64,000 nt of DNA from Bacteroidota bacterium (GTDB taxonomy: Bacteria > Bacteroidota > Ignavibacteria > UBA10030 > UBA8401), in contig JAUXTU010000036.1 in assembly GCA_030679145.1 (NCBI GenBank), positions 1 to 64,000 on the forward strand. The letters run 5' to 3'. Position 1 is the stretch's first letter. Each line of letters begins with the position of its first letter. Shown one piece after another: positions 7,766-16,406 of this stretch. Made by a program: the position numbers and the translations under genes. The notes beneath the pieces were generated by a model, which was not told the origin of the DNA, did no database searches, and saw only the letters and a list, made by a program, of their open reading frames with translations.

Positions 7766-9754
7766 TTAACTAAAGTGTTTTTTAATTTCTTCTAAATAAT
7801 TTGTTAACTCTTTGGGAAAATTATCATAAGATAAATTTTTAAAATATGTATCTACTTTGTAATTTTGGATTAATGAACAAATCTCTTTTCCCGGTAATAG
7901 ATTTTTCCACTTACTTTTTGATTCCTCAAACATCTCGAACTTTTTTCCCTCATCATAAAGAGGTTTATTTAAATCTCCATTCTTTAATGATTTATTTACA
8001 GCCCGAAGGTTACTTTCAACCGTTTTAACAAAAGCAGTTTGAAGTTTAGTTATAGTATTGATATCAATTAAATCATCACAGAAACTGATGCTATCGGAAA
8101 TTACCGCAAAATTCTCTAATTCGTTTACCGGTAAGAATTGTAATTTATATTTCTTGAGTCTTAAATATTTTTTTGATTTATTTTCTTCAAGGTGTTTTGT
8201 TTGATCCTTATTGTAACCATCTAAATCTAATTGCCTAAAAATAGAGGGTTGATAATTTTTGTTTGTTTCTTGTGATTGCATGATAGCAATTTCAATATTA
8301 TCTACTGTGCATCCTTTAGAGCTTCTAAAGTCGATATCAGCAATATCAATCCCAGCCTTTTCGAAAAGCGATACCCATATTTGTTTAGCATTTTCATCTT
8401 CATAAATAAATATTTTACTTGGATATGCTTTTTGTAATTCCGCTGATATTTTAGAAGCATTATCATTTTGTAATAATATTTCATCTTTTGCTCTAGCAAG
8501 CTCTAAAAATAATTTATCAAATTCGTCTTGATTGATATGTCTAAAATCAACCACTCCTTTTAAAGAATCTCCTAATATATTTGAAAGCCTTTGATAGTTT
8601 ATTCCCCACAAATCCCTTTCAAGGTGTTGTTTCTCCAATAAATTGCCCTGCTCAAACTGAGTAAATAAATCAGTATAATAATTTTCAAGGTTTTTTATTC
8701 TTGAGATATTTCTTTTTTTCGATGTTGTTTTATCGATATCACGATAAACTCGAAATTTTGAAAGTGTTGTTTTAGATGCTTCATCATAAAAGGCAAAAGC
8801 AGGGGAATGGGTGGTTACAAAGAATTGTATATTTTTTGAAAAAACATCTACAAATTTTTTCACCATATCAAACTGTCGTTTAAACTCAAATGCTATCTCA
8901 GGTTCTTCGAAACCTAAAATATAGTTGTGTTTTTTATCTTCTTTCGCGACAAACCATAAAAGGAAAGATAAAAAATGCATCTGAATTCCATCACCCCTAC
9001 TTTGGAGAGCGATAGGTTGTTTTGTAAATCCTTTTGTCCCCCTACCTTTAGTTTCAATATCGCCAAATGTATTAAACGATAACGACTCTAATAATGATGA
9101 AAAAGTTACTTCGGTTTGAATATCTATTTTTAGACTTTCATTAATAACCGTAGATAGTTCAGACAACTTGTCCTTTAAACCTTTTTCAAGTTCGGTAAAT
9201 GCTTGTTTTAAATCTTCACTTTTATAGCGTTTGTCGGTTGAATTGGCAATGTATTCTAGTTGACGTTGAATGCTTTTTCTAAAATCACTGTCTCGAATTG
9301 CGGGAATGTATAGATATCTAATTTTTTCCCTGATTGTCGCATCCGCTCTAATACGAGAAGCATCGTCATCAATTTCTTTATTATCTAAATAATAAAAATT
9401 TGTATCGATAGCACCACTATCTTTGAAAATTTTTTCTGCAATAAACCCAGAGTTAATTCCTTTTCGTCCCTGTTTATCAAGATCGCGATAGGCACCATCA
9501 TTGAAAAAAATTTTTATCGATATGTCTCTTTTACCTCGTACGTCATTGTCTCGGAACCATTTGTTGAAATCATTTTCAGAATTATACGGGTGGAAATCAG
9601 CCTTTCCGTTAAAGAAGAGATTTATCGCTTTTAATATATTTGATTTGCCGCTATCATTGGCACCGGAAAAAATGTTTATATCAGAGCAATCGATAGTTTC
9701 AAACTGTCCAAATGATCGGAATTTGGAGATTTCAATTTTATTGATATACTTCAT
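7766..9754 (-). CDS. OLD-family ATPase/nuclease (AAA_15-type, TOPRIM-like C-terminus)
   Basis: The 662-residue product begins with an SMC/RecF-like ATPase half: 'KFRSF', then Walker A GANDSGKSN (about residues 30-38). Walker B is YILGFEEPEIAF (about 285) and the H-loop is FVTTHSPAFAF (about 315). The C-terminal third has a TOPRIM-like pattern: an acidic FIYEDEN strand, QLDLDG with the paired Asp, and an LPVNELENF stretch as in OLD nucleases. OLD-family proteins cleave DNA and often act in phage defence. No GajB, reverse transcriptase or AriB partner is adjacent, so this is most like a stand-alone class. The gene is visibly AT-richer than its neighbours, suggesting transfer. Confidence 0.82.
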   Translation of the reverse strand: MKYINKIEISKFRSFGQFETIDCSDINIFSGANDSGKSNILKAINLFFNGKADFHPYNSENDFNKWFRDNDVRGKRDISIKIFFNDGAYRDLDKQGRKGINSGFIAEKIFKDSGAIDTNFYYLDNKEIDDDASRIRADATIREKIRYLYIPAIRDSDFRKSIQRQLEYIANSTDKRYKSEDLKQAFTELEKGLKDKLSELSTVINESLKIDIQTEVTFSSLLESLSFNTFGDIETKGRGTKGFTKQPIALQSRGDGIQMHFLSFLLWFVAKEDKKHNYILGFEEPEIAFEFKRQFDMVKKFVDVFSKNIQFFVTTHSPAFAFYDEASKTTLSKFRVYRDIDKTTSKKRNISRIKNLENYYTDLFTQFEQGNLLEKQHLERDLWGINYQRLSNILGDSLKGVVDFRHINQDEFDKLFLELARAKDEILLQNDNASKISAELQKAYPSKIFIYEDENAKQIWVSLFEKAGIDIADIDFRSSKGCTVDNIEIAIMQSQETNKNYQPSIFRQLDLDGYNKDQTKHLEENKSKKYLRLKKYKLQFLPVNELENFAVISDSISFCDDLIDINTITKLQTAFVKTVESNLRAVNKSLKNGDLNKPLYDEGKKFEMFEESKSKWKNLLPGKEICSLIQNYKVDTYFKNLSYDNFPKELTNYLEEIKKHFS

Positions 9755-9778
9755 TTATTTTTTAATTTATTTAAAACA

Positions 9779-9836
9779 TTAAACTTCATCCACTCTTGCT
9801 ACAATAATCCCGGTCTGCTTGCTGTTTTTTGTTTTT
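9779..9836 (-). pseudogene. Duplicated 3' end of the DUF1460 gene (copy 1)
   Basis: On the minus strand this reads KNSKQTGIIVARVDEV and stop. That matches the last residues of the DUF1460 protein encoded 290 bp away (KNSKQTGIIVARVNEIA). It has no upstream part, so it is a tandemly copied gene tail. Confidence 0.85.
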
Positions 9837-9919
9837 CACCACCCCTTATTTTCCCCTCCTCAAAGAGGAGGGGAATGGATGCTCGAAAATTTTTAGTGAA
9901 TCTTAAATAGGGGTGGTGG
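9837..9919. repeat. CACCACCCCT palindromic repeat, copy 1
   Basis: The arms CACCACCCCTTATTT and AAATAGGGGTGGTG flank an inner TCCCCTCC/GGAGGGGA stem. The element follows the first extra gene tail. Confidence 0.9.
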
Positions 9920-9920
9920 G

Positions 9921-9980
9921 TTACGCAACTTCATTCACTCTCGCCACAATAATCCCTGTCTGTTTGCTGTTCTTTGTTTT
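9921..9980 (-). pseudogene. Duplicated 3' end of the DUF1460 gene (copy 2)
   Basis: On the minus strand this reads KNSKQTGIIVARVNEVA and stop, nearly the same as the end of the intact gene. The stop codons of this copy and the intact gene are exactly 144 bp apart. Confidence 0.88.
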
Positions 9981-10063
9981 CACCACCCCTTATTTTCCCC
10001 TCCTCTAAGAGGAGGGGACTGGGTGATCGAAAATTTTTAGTAAAACTTAAATAGGGGTGGTGG
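9981..10063. repeat. CACCACCCCT palindromic repeat, copy 2
   Basis: This is a near-identical copy of 9837-9919 and ends one base before the stop codon of the DUF1460 gene. Together with the gene tails it makes two direct repeats of about 144 bp. Confidence 0.9.
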
Positions 10064-10064
10064 G

Positions 10065-10949
10065 TTACGCAATTTCATTCACTCTCGCCACAATGATTCC
10101 CGTCTGCTTGCTATTTTTTGCAAGATAATCGTGTAACGGCTTCTCAGTGACCTGTACTTTTTTGCCGGCAATCGGTGCGTGCATAAAATGGAGTTTTCCG
10201 TCAACCTTAATTGCAACGCCGGTGTGAGCAATATCCATTCCGCTAATGTTTGTTGTAATGCCGATCAGGTCGCCGTTGTTTACTTTATCGGCGAACATGT
10301 GCAGATTACCTTTCGGCATAAAATAATCTGTCCGCGCGTTAATCGCATCTTCCTGCTCTTTAATGATCTTCAGATTCTCATCATTTGTTTTAAGGTGCTT
10401 GTAGCTGTCGCGATGCGTCGTCATAAAATTGATCGGCTTTGGTATTTCAACAACATTCTTCTCGCCGAAAATTTCTTTTGTAACGACTTTCATTATTCCT
10501 TTTTTTTCGCCGTTGAACCAATAATCGGTGGTGTAATGCAATCGGCTCGTATAGCCGTCAATCTTTCCTTCGCGGTAGCGGAGGAATTGCAGCTGTGCCA
10601 TATAATCTTCGAACGTCGTCTTCTTCATCTTTACGCATCGTGCAAGCGTAACGCAGTTTTCGTAGAACGTTACGCAGTCCAGCGCGCGCAGGTTCACCAC
10701 TAATTTTTCTTCGGCGTCATCTTCGAGCGAGTGGGCAAGATAATCAACGCCGATAAATGTTTTTCCGATCTCAACCATCACGTCGTTGATCGGTTTTGCT
10801 GCCAATGATTGTGACAGGGCGAAATCGAACTTCAGTTTACAAATTTGTTCGTCGGTAAGTTCTTGCATAAACGCACCAAATAATTTTGTTGGAAGAGTGG
10901 AAGCTGCTGCTGCGAGTGTGGATGTTGCGATGAAAGATCGTCGTTTCAT
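10065..10949 (-). CDS. DUF1460 family (N-acetylmuramoyl-L-alanine amidase-like) exported protein
   Basis: The 294-residue product starts MKRRSFIATSTLAAAASTLP, a signal sequence with a twin-arginine look (RRSFI). The NlpC/P60-like DUF1460 core shows the likely nucleophile in RALDCVTFYEN (Cys about residue 92) and the catalytic His region in SGMDIAHTGVAIKV. Members cleave peptidoglycan-related amides in the periplasm. A strong AAGGAG lies 7 nt before the ATG. It stands alone between repeats. Its 3' terminus has been copied twice downstream in tandem. Confidence 0.85.
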   Translation of the reverse strand: MKRRSFIATSTLAAAASTLPTKLFGAFMQELTDEQICKLKFDFALSQSLAAKPINDVMVEIGKTFIGVDYLAHSLEDDAEEKLVVNLRALDCVTFYENCVTLARCVKMKKTTFEDYMAQLQFLRYREGKIDGYTSRLHYTTDYWFNGEKKGIMKVVTKEIFGEKNVVEIPKPINFMTTHRDSYKHLKTNDENLKIIKEQEDAINARTDYFMPKGNLHMFADKVNNGDLIGITTNISGMDIAHTGVAIKVDGKLHFMHAPIAGKKVQVTEKPLHDYLAKNSKQTGIIVARVNEIA

Positions 10950-11022
10950 AATAAGCTCCTTTGTAAAGGATGAAATATGAGGGATGAAGGATGAACGGTT
11001 CTATTCCATTGGCAAAACAGTA

Positions 11023-11115
11023 GTGTCATTGCGAGCGAATGTTTTTTATGAGCGAAGCAATCTTGATACGCATGAAAAAAAGATTGCTTCGTCGCTTTGC
11101 TCCTCGCAATGACAA
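11023..11115. repeat. Dispersed palindromic repeat upstream of DUF1460 gene
   Basis: The element runs from GTCATTGCGAGCG to CTCGCAATGAC, with inner arms AAGCAATCTTG and AAGATTGCTTC. It occupies most of the 246-bp gap between dnaB and the DUF1460 gene; nothing else is visible there. Confidence 0.85.
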
Positions 11116-11195
11116 CAGTTAAAATATTTTCTTTGTGTCTCTGTGACTTTGTGGTGAAAGATGAAATTCATTTTTCATAATTCATCCTTCATCCT

Positions 11196-12599
11196 TTAAA
11201 ACGCTGGTTCGTTGCTTTGCGCTGGCGGCGCGTACTCGTCAAAGATTGGCAGCGCAAGATTATCAAACCGTGCGTATTGATTGATGAATGCCAATTCCAC
11301 TTCGCCGGTCGGTCCGTTACGCTGTTTGCCGATAATAATTTCTGCGATACCTTCAGCGGAGCTTCCATCGTCGCGCGTCAGTCCGTATTTTTCCGGACGA
11401 TGAATGAACAATACAACGTCGGCATCCTGTTCGATCGCACCCGATTCGCGCAGGTTTGAAAGCATCGGACGTTTGTCGTTGGAAGTTTCTACAGCACGGT
11501 TCAACTGTGACAATGCGATCACCGGAATGTTAATTTCTTTTGCAAGAGCTTTTAATGAACGTGATATCTGAGAAATTTCCTGCTCTCGGCTTTGCGCTCC
11601 TTTTGGTCCCGCCATCAATTGCAGGTAGTCAATAATGATGACGTTGACGTTATGCTCCGCTTTTAATCGGCGTGCTTTTGCGCGAAGTTCCAAAATAGAG
11701 AGTGCGGGAGTATCATCAATAAAAATTTTTGCGTTGTACAATTTCCCGATACGCGTACTGAGATTGCGCCACTGTTCTTCGGGCAATCGTCCCGTGCGGA
11801 CACTTTGCGCATCAACGCGCGCTTCCGCGCAGATAAGACGAAGCACCAATTGCTGCGATGACATTTCGAGCGAAAAGAATCCGACCGATTTTCCGTGATC
11901 GATCGCCGCATTGCGTGCAAGCGAAAGAACGAACGCAGTTTTTCCCATGGAAGGTCGCGCCGCAACAATGATCATATCAGAATTTTGGAATCCGCCGGTC
12001 ATCGAATCGAGCGCGGTGAATCCGGATGGAACGCCGGTAACACCGCTGTGTTTTCCGTGGATGCTTTCCAGCATTTCCATTGTTGAAAAGACCGCTTCTT
12101 TCATCGGCACGAATGTTTTTTTCATCCGTTTTTCAGAGATCTGGAAGATCTTATTCTCTGCCGCATCAAGAAGATCGAGTGCGTCATCCTGTTCGTTGAA
12201 TGCGCGGCTGGTGATTTCCGTACTGGTGGTGATCAAATTGCGAAGGAGCGCTTTTTCCAACACGATCTTTGCGTGAAATTCCACGTTTGCCGCGGATGTG
12301 ACTCGCATCGTGAGATCGGAAATATAGAGCGGTCCGCCGACGCTGTCTAATTTTCCCGCACGGCGAAGTTCTTCTACAACGGTGATTGAATCCGCCGCTT
12401 CGTTCTTTTCGAAAAGGGAAATGATCGCTTTGAATATTTCGACGTGTGCCGGTTTGTAGAATGCGGAGTCGTCAAGAATTTCCAATGTGCGGGAGATCGC
12501 TTCTTTATCCAGCAACATCGCGCCAAGCACGGACATTTCTACATCCATTGCCTGCGGCGGTACGCGTCCGGAACTTTGTTCTATGTTTTGGTCAGCCAT
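11196..12599 (-). CDS. dnaB: Replicative DNA helicase DnaB
   Basis: The 467-residue product has the DnaB N-terminal helical domain ('PPQAMDVEMSVLGAMLLD') and the RecA-like C-terminal motor. Walker A is in ARPSMGKTAF, Walker B in VNVIIIDYLQLM, and the arginine-finger region is SNLRESGAIEQDADVV. It unwinds DNA at the replication fork as a hexamer. The ATG at MADQ is preferred over an in-frame TTG seven codons upstream because the family starts close to it. It is the last gene of the long minus-strand run headed by yicC, 59 bp after the uracil-DNA glycosylase. Confidence 0.96.
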   Translation of the reverse strand: MADQNIEQSSGRVPPQAMDVEMSVLGAMLLDKEAISRTLEILDDSAFYKPAHVEIFKAIISLFEKNEAADSITVVEELRRAGKLDSVGGPLYISDLTMRVTSAANVEFHAKIVLEKALLRNLITTSTEITSRAFNEQDDALDLLDAAENKIFQISEKRMKKTFVPMKEAVFSTMEMLESIHGKHSGVTGVPSGFTALDSMTGGFQNSDMIIVAARPSMGKTAFVLSLARNAAIDHGKSVGFFSLEMSSQQLVLRLICAEARVDAQSVRTGRLPEEQWRNLSTRIGKLYNAKIFIDDTPALSILELRAKARRLKAEHNVNVIIIDYLQLMAGPKGAQSREQEISQISRSLKALAKEINIPVIALSQLNRAVETSNDKRPMLSNLRESGAIEQDADVVLFIHRPEKYGLTRDDGSSAEGIAEIIIGKQRNGPTGEVELAFINQYARFDNLALPIFDEYAPPAQSNEPAF

Positions 12600-12613
12600 T
12601 GTACAGTCTTCAA

Positions 12614-12665
12614 TGATCAATTACCAATAACCATTGGTAATTGTTGTATTGGTAATTGTTAATTG
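12614..12665. repeat. TTACCAAT/ATTGGTAA palindrome between udg and dnaB
   Basis: TTACCAAT-AACC-ATTGGTAA forms a perfect 8-bp stem, followed by another TTGGTAATTG word. Similar TAATTGTTGTATTG sequence occurs in the end of the TPR gene near 34100. Confidence 0.55.
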
Positions 12666-13447
12666 GTTTTTAACTCGTCGTACATCTTTCTCAGTTTCTG
12701 CACATCTTCCCACGTCGGTTTTTTCCAGTTCGGATTTCTCAGCAGCGCGGCGGGATGATATGTTACAAACGTCGGCACACCGTGATAATTATGAACCGAT
12801 GCGCGGAGCGACGTGAGCGATTCTTCCGTCTTCAGTAATGTGTGAGCGGCGGTCAATCCAACGCACAGGATCAATTTCGGTTTTATCAATTCAATTTGTT
12901 TGATCAGATACGGTTCGCATTGTTCCACTTCGTCCGGATTCGGTTTACGGTTGTTCGGCGGACGGCATTTTAAGATGTTTGCAATATACACATCTTCACG
13001 TTTGAATTGGATCGCTTCCAAAATTTTCGTCAATAATTGTCCTGCGCGCCCGACGAACGGTATACCTTGTGCATCTTCATCCGCGCCCGGTGCTTCGCCG
13101 ATCACCATCAAATCTGCATTCGGATTCCCAACACCGAAGACGAATTTCGTTCGTGTCTTTCCGAGTGCACACTTCATGCAATTACAGATCTGTTTGTTCA
13201 GATCGACAATATCTGCTGCGGAATTCCACTCTTCAATGATTGGGGATTTTTTTACAGGAGCAGGAGTTTCGATTTTCTTTTTTACAGCCATAGTGGATTC
13301 AGTTCTTTCAACTTTTTCAACGATAGCAGCAGTGGATGGCTTGGTAATTTTTTTTTCGTGGTACAATGTATTGCCGAACAGAGCCTGTTCCTGCTTTAAG
13401 AATGTCTGTGCATCGGATAAAATTTTTTCGATCTCGGATTCGGGCAT
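12659..13447 (-). CDS. Family 4 uracil-DNA glycosylase (4Fe-4S)
   Basis: The 262-residue product removes uracil from DNA in base-excision repair. Motif 1 reads GEAPGADEDAQGIPFVGRAG (about residues 117-136) and the later motif is TYHPAALLRNP. Four cysteines at 90, 93, 161 and 177 match the iron-sulfur ligand spacing of the thermophilic family 4 enzymes. The first 80 residues form a charged, probably flexible extension that many homologues lack. It lies 18 bp after the toxin gene and 59 bp before dnaB in the same run. Confidence 0.93.
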   Translation of the reverse strand: MPESEIEKILSDAQTFLKQEQALFGNTLYHEKKITKPSTAAIVEKVERTESTMAVKKKIETPAPVKKSPIIEEWNSAADIVDLNKQICNCMKCALGKTRTKFVFGVGNPNADLMVIGEAPGADEDAQGIPFVGRAGQLLTKILEAIQFKREDVYIANILKCRPPNNRKPNPDEVEQCEPYLIKQIELIKPKLILCVGLTAAHTLLKTEESLTSLRASVHNYHGVPTFVTYHPAALLRNPNWKKPTWEDVQKLRKMYDELKTN

Positions 13448-13465
13448 TTACAGATTCATTTATTG

Positions 13466-13762
13466 TTACGGTTTTCGTTTTTTCCAATAATTTGGCTTAC
13501 GTTTTTGATGTGCCATTGCAAGAATATAAATCTTCCCGTTGTATTCTGAAAAAAATATACTGTAAGGGTATCCTTTAACAATACTGCGTCGAATATTCTT
13601 TGAGACAATCGTCCAGGCGTTTGGCTGTTCTCGAATCAACGTAACAGCATGTTCGACATTAAGAACAAACTGATTTGCAACATTACTAGAGATATTTTTG
13701 TAATGCGAAACCGCTTCACGATATTCATCAAACGCCTCGGCGTGATAAATATATTCCATCAT
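13466..13762 (-). CDS. RelE/ParE-superfamily toxin
   Basis: The 98-residue product has the ParE/RelE fold pattern: an N-terminal strand and helix ('YIYHAEAFDEYREAVSHYKN'), a second helix, and C-terminal strands 'IRRSIVKGYPYSIFFSE' and 'IYILAMAHQKRKPNYWKKR'. The last includes the common 'AxAHxxRxPxYW' end. The family either cleaves ribosome-bound mRNA or blocks gyrase; sequence alone does not tell which. It overlaps the antitoxin gene by 4 nt and is nested in the housekeeping run between coaBC and udg. Confidence 0.9.
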   Translation of the reverse strand: MMEYIYHAEAFDEYREAVSHYKNISSNVANQFVLNVEHAVTLIREQPNAWTIVSKNIRRSIVKGYPYSIFFSEYNGKIYILAMAHQKRKPNYWKKRKP

Positions 13763-13989
13763 CCGAGCATCTCTTTGATCTTCTTACTCACAGTTTCACC
13801 GGGAATAGTTTCCGCTTTTCCTGAAACAATGCTATCGTACCGCACTTCCGCTTCTTTTATCCATGCAAGCTCAATCTCTTTTTGAGCATCATCGGTCAAA
13901 CTATCGAATAATTCGTTGGCAAGTTCTTCCCGCTGTTTAACTGGAAGAGACATTGCTGAGTGTTTTATTGAAGAATATGATTCAGGCAT
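13759..13989 (-). CDS. Addiction-module antitoxin (TIGR02574-like)
   Basis: The 76-residue product matches the small antitoxins paired with ParE/RelE-like toxins: 'SAMSLPVKQREELANELFDSL' then 'IELAWIKEAEVRYDSIVSGKAETIPGE'. Start is set at the ATG with AGGAG 7 nt upstream; an in-frame GTG five codons earlier lacks a site. It precedes its toxin with an ATGA overlap and starts 18 bp after coaBC ends. Confidence 0.88.
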   Translation of the reverse strand: MPESYSSIKHSAMSLPVKQREELANELFDSLTDDAQKEIELAWIKEAEVRYDSIVSGKAETIPGETVSKKIKEMLG

Positions 13990-14007
13990 AGATTCACTCC
14001 TCACAAT

Positions 14008-15213
14008 TTACAAGGTTATGATTTTGTCCAAAATCTCTACCGCCACATCAAACTTCGGCATCTTCGGAAATTTAGTGATCGTTCCTTTTGCATCGATCAG
14101 TGTTACGATATTCGTATCAACACCGAATGCTGCACCTTTGTCTTTGGTGGAATTCAATACGATCAGATCCAGATTCTTTTTCTTTAATTTCTCTTTTGCG
14201 TGTTCAAGCTCGTTCGTTGTTTCAAGTGCAAAGCCGACAAGAATTTGTTTTTTCGTTTTCTTTTCACCGAGTGCTTTTAAAATATCCTGAGTAGAACGAA
14301 GCTGTAATGAAAGTTCACTCTCTTTTTTCTTGATCTTCTCTTTTGCGGTTGAAGCTGGAGCATAATCGGCAACAGCTGCGGACATGATGATGACATCCTG
14401 TTTCTTCGCATTCGTCATCACGGCTTTAAACATTTCTTCAGCAGTTTCAACATCAATTCGCTTCACATTCTTTGGTGTTGCAAGCGAGACTGGTCCGCTG
14501 ATGAGCGTAACTTCGGCACCGCGCAAAGCAGCGGCATTTGCAAGAGCGAATCCCATTTTTCCTGATGAGCGGTTACCGATGAAACGAACCGGATCAATCG
14601 GTTCATGTGTTGGTCCTGCAGTGATCAAAATTTTCTTTTTCTTTAGGTCGCGCGGAGTTTTGTCGAGTATATCATCAACAAATTGTACGATCGTTTCTGG
14701 TTCCGGCAATCGTCCCATCCCTGAAAGTCCGCTGGCAAGTTCGCCGCTTTCCGGCGGAATGATAAAATGCCCGCGTGACTGCAATGTTGTAAGATTATCC
14801 TGTGTTGCTTCATTTTCCCACATATCAATATCCATTGCAGGCGAAATGATCAATGGACAGCGAAGTGCTAGCACGGTGGTTCCAAGAATATCTTCAGCAT
14901 AACCGTGAGCAAGGTGAGCAATGGTATTCGCCGTAGCAGGAGCAATAAGCATCACATCAGCCCAGAGACCGATATCGATATGTTTAACGCCGAGCGATGT
15001 AGAAGAACGTTTGTTCTCAGGCCAGAGTGAAACTACAACTTCTTCTTGTGACAGTGTGGAAAAAGTAAGCGGTGAAACGAATTCCGTAGCCGACGGTGTT
15101 ATGATCACGCGAACCTGAGCCCCTGCTTTTTTCAGCAGTCGAACCACAGTACACATTTTGTAGACGGAGATCCCGCCCGTGATACCAAGCGCAATATGTT
15201 TATTGGCGAGCAT
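14008..15213 (-). CDS. coaBC: Phosphopantothenoylcysteine decarboxylase / phosphopantothenate-cysteine ligase
   Basis: The 401-residue bifunctional enzyme carries out two steps of coenzyme A synthesis. The N-terminal flavoprotein half shows LGITGGISVYK, the catalytic His in STSLGVKHIDIGLWADV and the PAMDIDMWEN loop. The C-terminal ligase half shows ITAGPTHEPIDPVRFIGNRSSGKMG and DYAPA. The ATG at MLANKHIAL is chosen because upstream in-frame sequence is an unrelated hydrophobic stretch. It follows rpoZ by 70 bp, the usual gmk-rpoZ-coaBC order. Confidence 0.95.
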   Translation of the reverse strand: MLANKHIALGITGGISVYKMCTVVRLLKKAGAQVRVIITPSATEFVSPLTFSTLSQEEVVVSLWPENKRSSTSLGVKHIDIGLWADVMLIAPATANTIAHLAHGYAEDILGTTVLALRCPLIISPAMDIDMWENEATQDNLTTLQSRGHFIIPPESGELASGLSGMGRLPEPETIVQFVDDILDKTPRDLKKKKILITAGPTHEPIDPVRFIGNRSSGKMGFALANAAALRGAEVTLISGPVSLATPKNVKRIDVETAEEMFKAVMTNAKKQDVIIMSAAVADYAPASTAKEKIKKKESELSLQLRSTQDILKALGEKKTKKQILVGFALETTNELEHAKEKLKKKNLDLIVLNSTKDKGAAFGVDTNIVTLIDAKGTITKFPKMPKFDVAVEILDKIITL

Positions 15214-15283
15214 GAGCAATAGGAAAAAATGGAGGAAGAAAAAACCATGCAGCAGTATATACCGCCGCATGGCTGCTGCACAA

Positions 15284-15595
15284 TTATTTCTTTACTTCAG
15301 GCTCTTTATAACGATGTTCGAGCTGATCGCCCATCAATTCGTCGATCGCTTCTTCGGTCGGTTTCGGACGTGCTTCGAATTCAAGACTGACCTTCAACTG
15401 ATCCGGATTTGATATTTCTTCATCCATATCGTCGTTCGCATTCGGAAGAGCGACAAGATTCTCGATCCGCTGGGTGAATTCCAGCTTGGTCTCTTCGTTG
15501 ATCTGCCGCGCACGTTTGGAAAGCACCACGATCGCTTCATAGACATTCGCCGCTTTCTTTTCGAGTACTTTTATTTCTAGAGTTTTAATTGCCAT
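15284..15595 (-). CDS. rpoZ: RNA polymerase omega subunit (Bacteroidota type)
   Basis: The 103-residue product matches the Rpb6/omega fold: 'AANVYEAIVVLSKRARQIN' is the conserved helix that clamps the beta' subunit. It is longer than the E. coli protein because of an acidic C-terminal tail, as is usual in Bacteroidota. It lies 23 bp after gmk and before coaBC, the conserved neighbourhood. Confidence 0.9.
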   Translation of the reverse strand: MAIKTLEIKVLEKKAANVYEAIVVLSKRARQINEETKLEFTQRIENLVALPNANDDMDEEISNPDQLKVSLEFEARPKPTEEAIDELMGDQLEHRYKEPEVKK

Positions 15596-15618
15596 TGCTG
15601 CCCCGCTATTGTATTGAG

Positions 15619-16185
15619 TTATTGAATAATATATTTTTTTATAATCGTATCGACTTCAGTGATCGCCCGTTCAAGATCGTCGTTCACAACGGTCACGTCA
15701 AATTGTTTTCCCGCTTCCAGTTCCATCGGCATCCGTGACAGCCGATGGTTGATTTTTTTTTCATCTTCAGTTTTTCTGTTGCGAAGCCGCTGCTCCAATA
15801 CCTCAACACTCGGCGGTGCGATAAAGATCAACACTGAATCGTTCGGATACATTGCGCGGATGGATAATGCACCTTTCACATCAACATCAAAGATCATCGA
15901 ATGTCCGGCATTCAACGCACGGTCAACTTCTCGTTTCAATGTTCCGTAATGACTCCCAAAGAAAAACTCATGCTCAACAAATTGTCCTTGTGCGATCAAT
16001 GATTCGAACTCTTCTTTGGAAAGGAAAAAATAATCTTTTCCGTTCACTTCGCCCGGACGCATAGTGCGGGTCGTTGCAGAAACCGAGAACTCAAAATCAG
16101 GGTGACGCTGCAGCATCGGCTTGATGATGGAAGTTTTTCCGCCGCCGCTCGGCGCTGCAAATGCAAAAAGTTTAGCGGTGTTCAT
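15619..16185 (-). CDS. gmk: Guanylate kinase
   Basis: The 188-residue enzyme phosphorylates GMP to GDP with ATP. The P-loop APSGGGKTSI lies at residues 11-20, the GMP-binding stretch SATTRTMRPGEVNGKDYFF at about 37-55, and the lid 'RLRNRKTEDEKKINHRL' at about 133-149. Length is typical. Its ATG overlaps the hicA stop by 4 nt, so translation of an essential gene is coupled to a toxin gene. Confidence 0.96.
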   Translation of the reverse strand: MNTAKLFAFAAPSGGGKTSIIKPMLQRHPDFEFSVSATTRTMRPGEVNGKDYFFLSKEEFESLIAQGQFVEHEFFFGSHYGTLKREVDRALNAGHSMIFDVDVKGALSIRAMYPNDSVLIFIAPPSVEVLEQRLRNRKTEDEKKINHRLSRMPMELEAGKQFDVTVVNDDLERAITEVDTIIKKYIIQ

Positions 16186-16406
16186 CGGTATTTCAAAAAT
16201 TCTGTGATCGTTAATCCTACATCTTTTGCAATTTGCCGTAATAATATCGGTGAAATATCTCGTCCTTTGTGAAACGGCACCGTCGTCATCCGACCATTAA
16301 TATGCTGAAACTGTTTATGCGATCCTTTTTGACGGATTCCAACAAATCCAATTGATTCTAATATTTTTATTACCTCTGTCGGTTTAAGAACAGGAATGTT
16401 GCTCAT
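16182..16406 (-). CDS. hicA: HicA-type mRNA interferase toxin
   Basis: The 74-residue product has the small dsRBD-like HicA fold. The catalytic His30 sits in RQKGSHKQF, and the family features 'VPFHKGRDISPILLRQIAKDVGLT' follow. HicA cleaves mRNA when not bound by HicB. It overlaps both neighbours by 4 nt (hicB before, gmk after), which is an unusual place for a toxin. Confidence 0.93.
   Translation of the reverse strand: MSNIPVLKPTEVIKILESIGFVGIRQKGSHKQFQHINGRMTTVPFHKGRDISPILLRQIAKDVGLTITEFLKYR

Noticed and set aside
7556..10063. Mobile element or prophage carrying the OLD-like gene
   Set aside because: No integrase, transposase, tRNA or target-site duplication could be seen; only repeats flank it.
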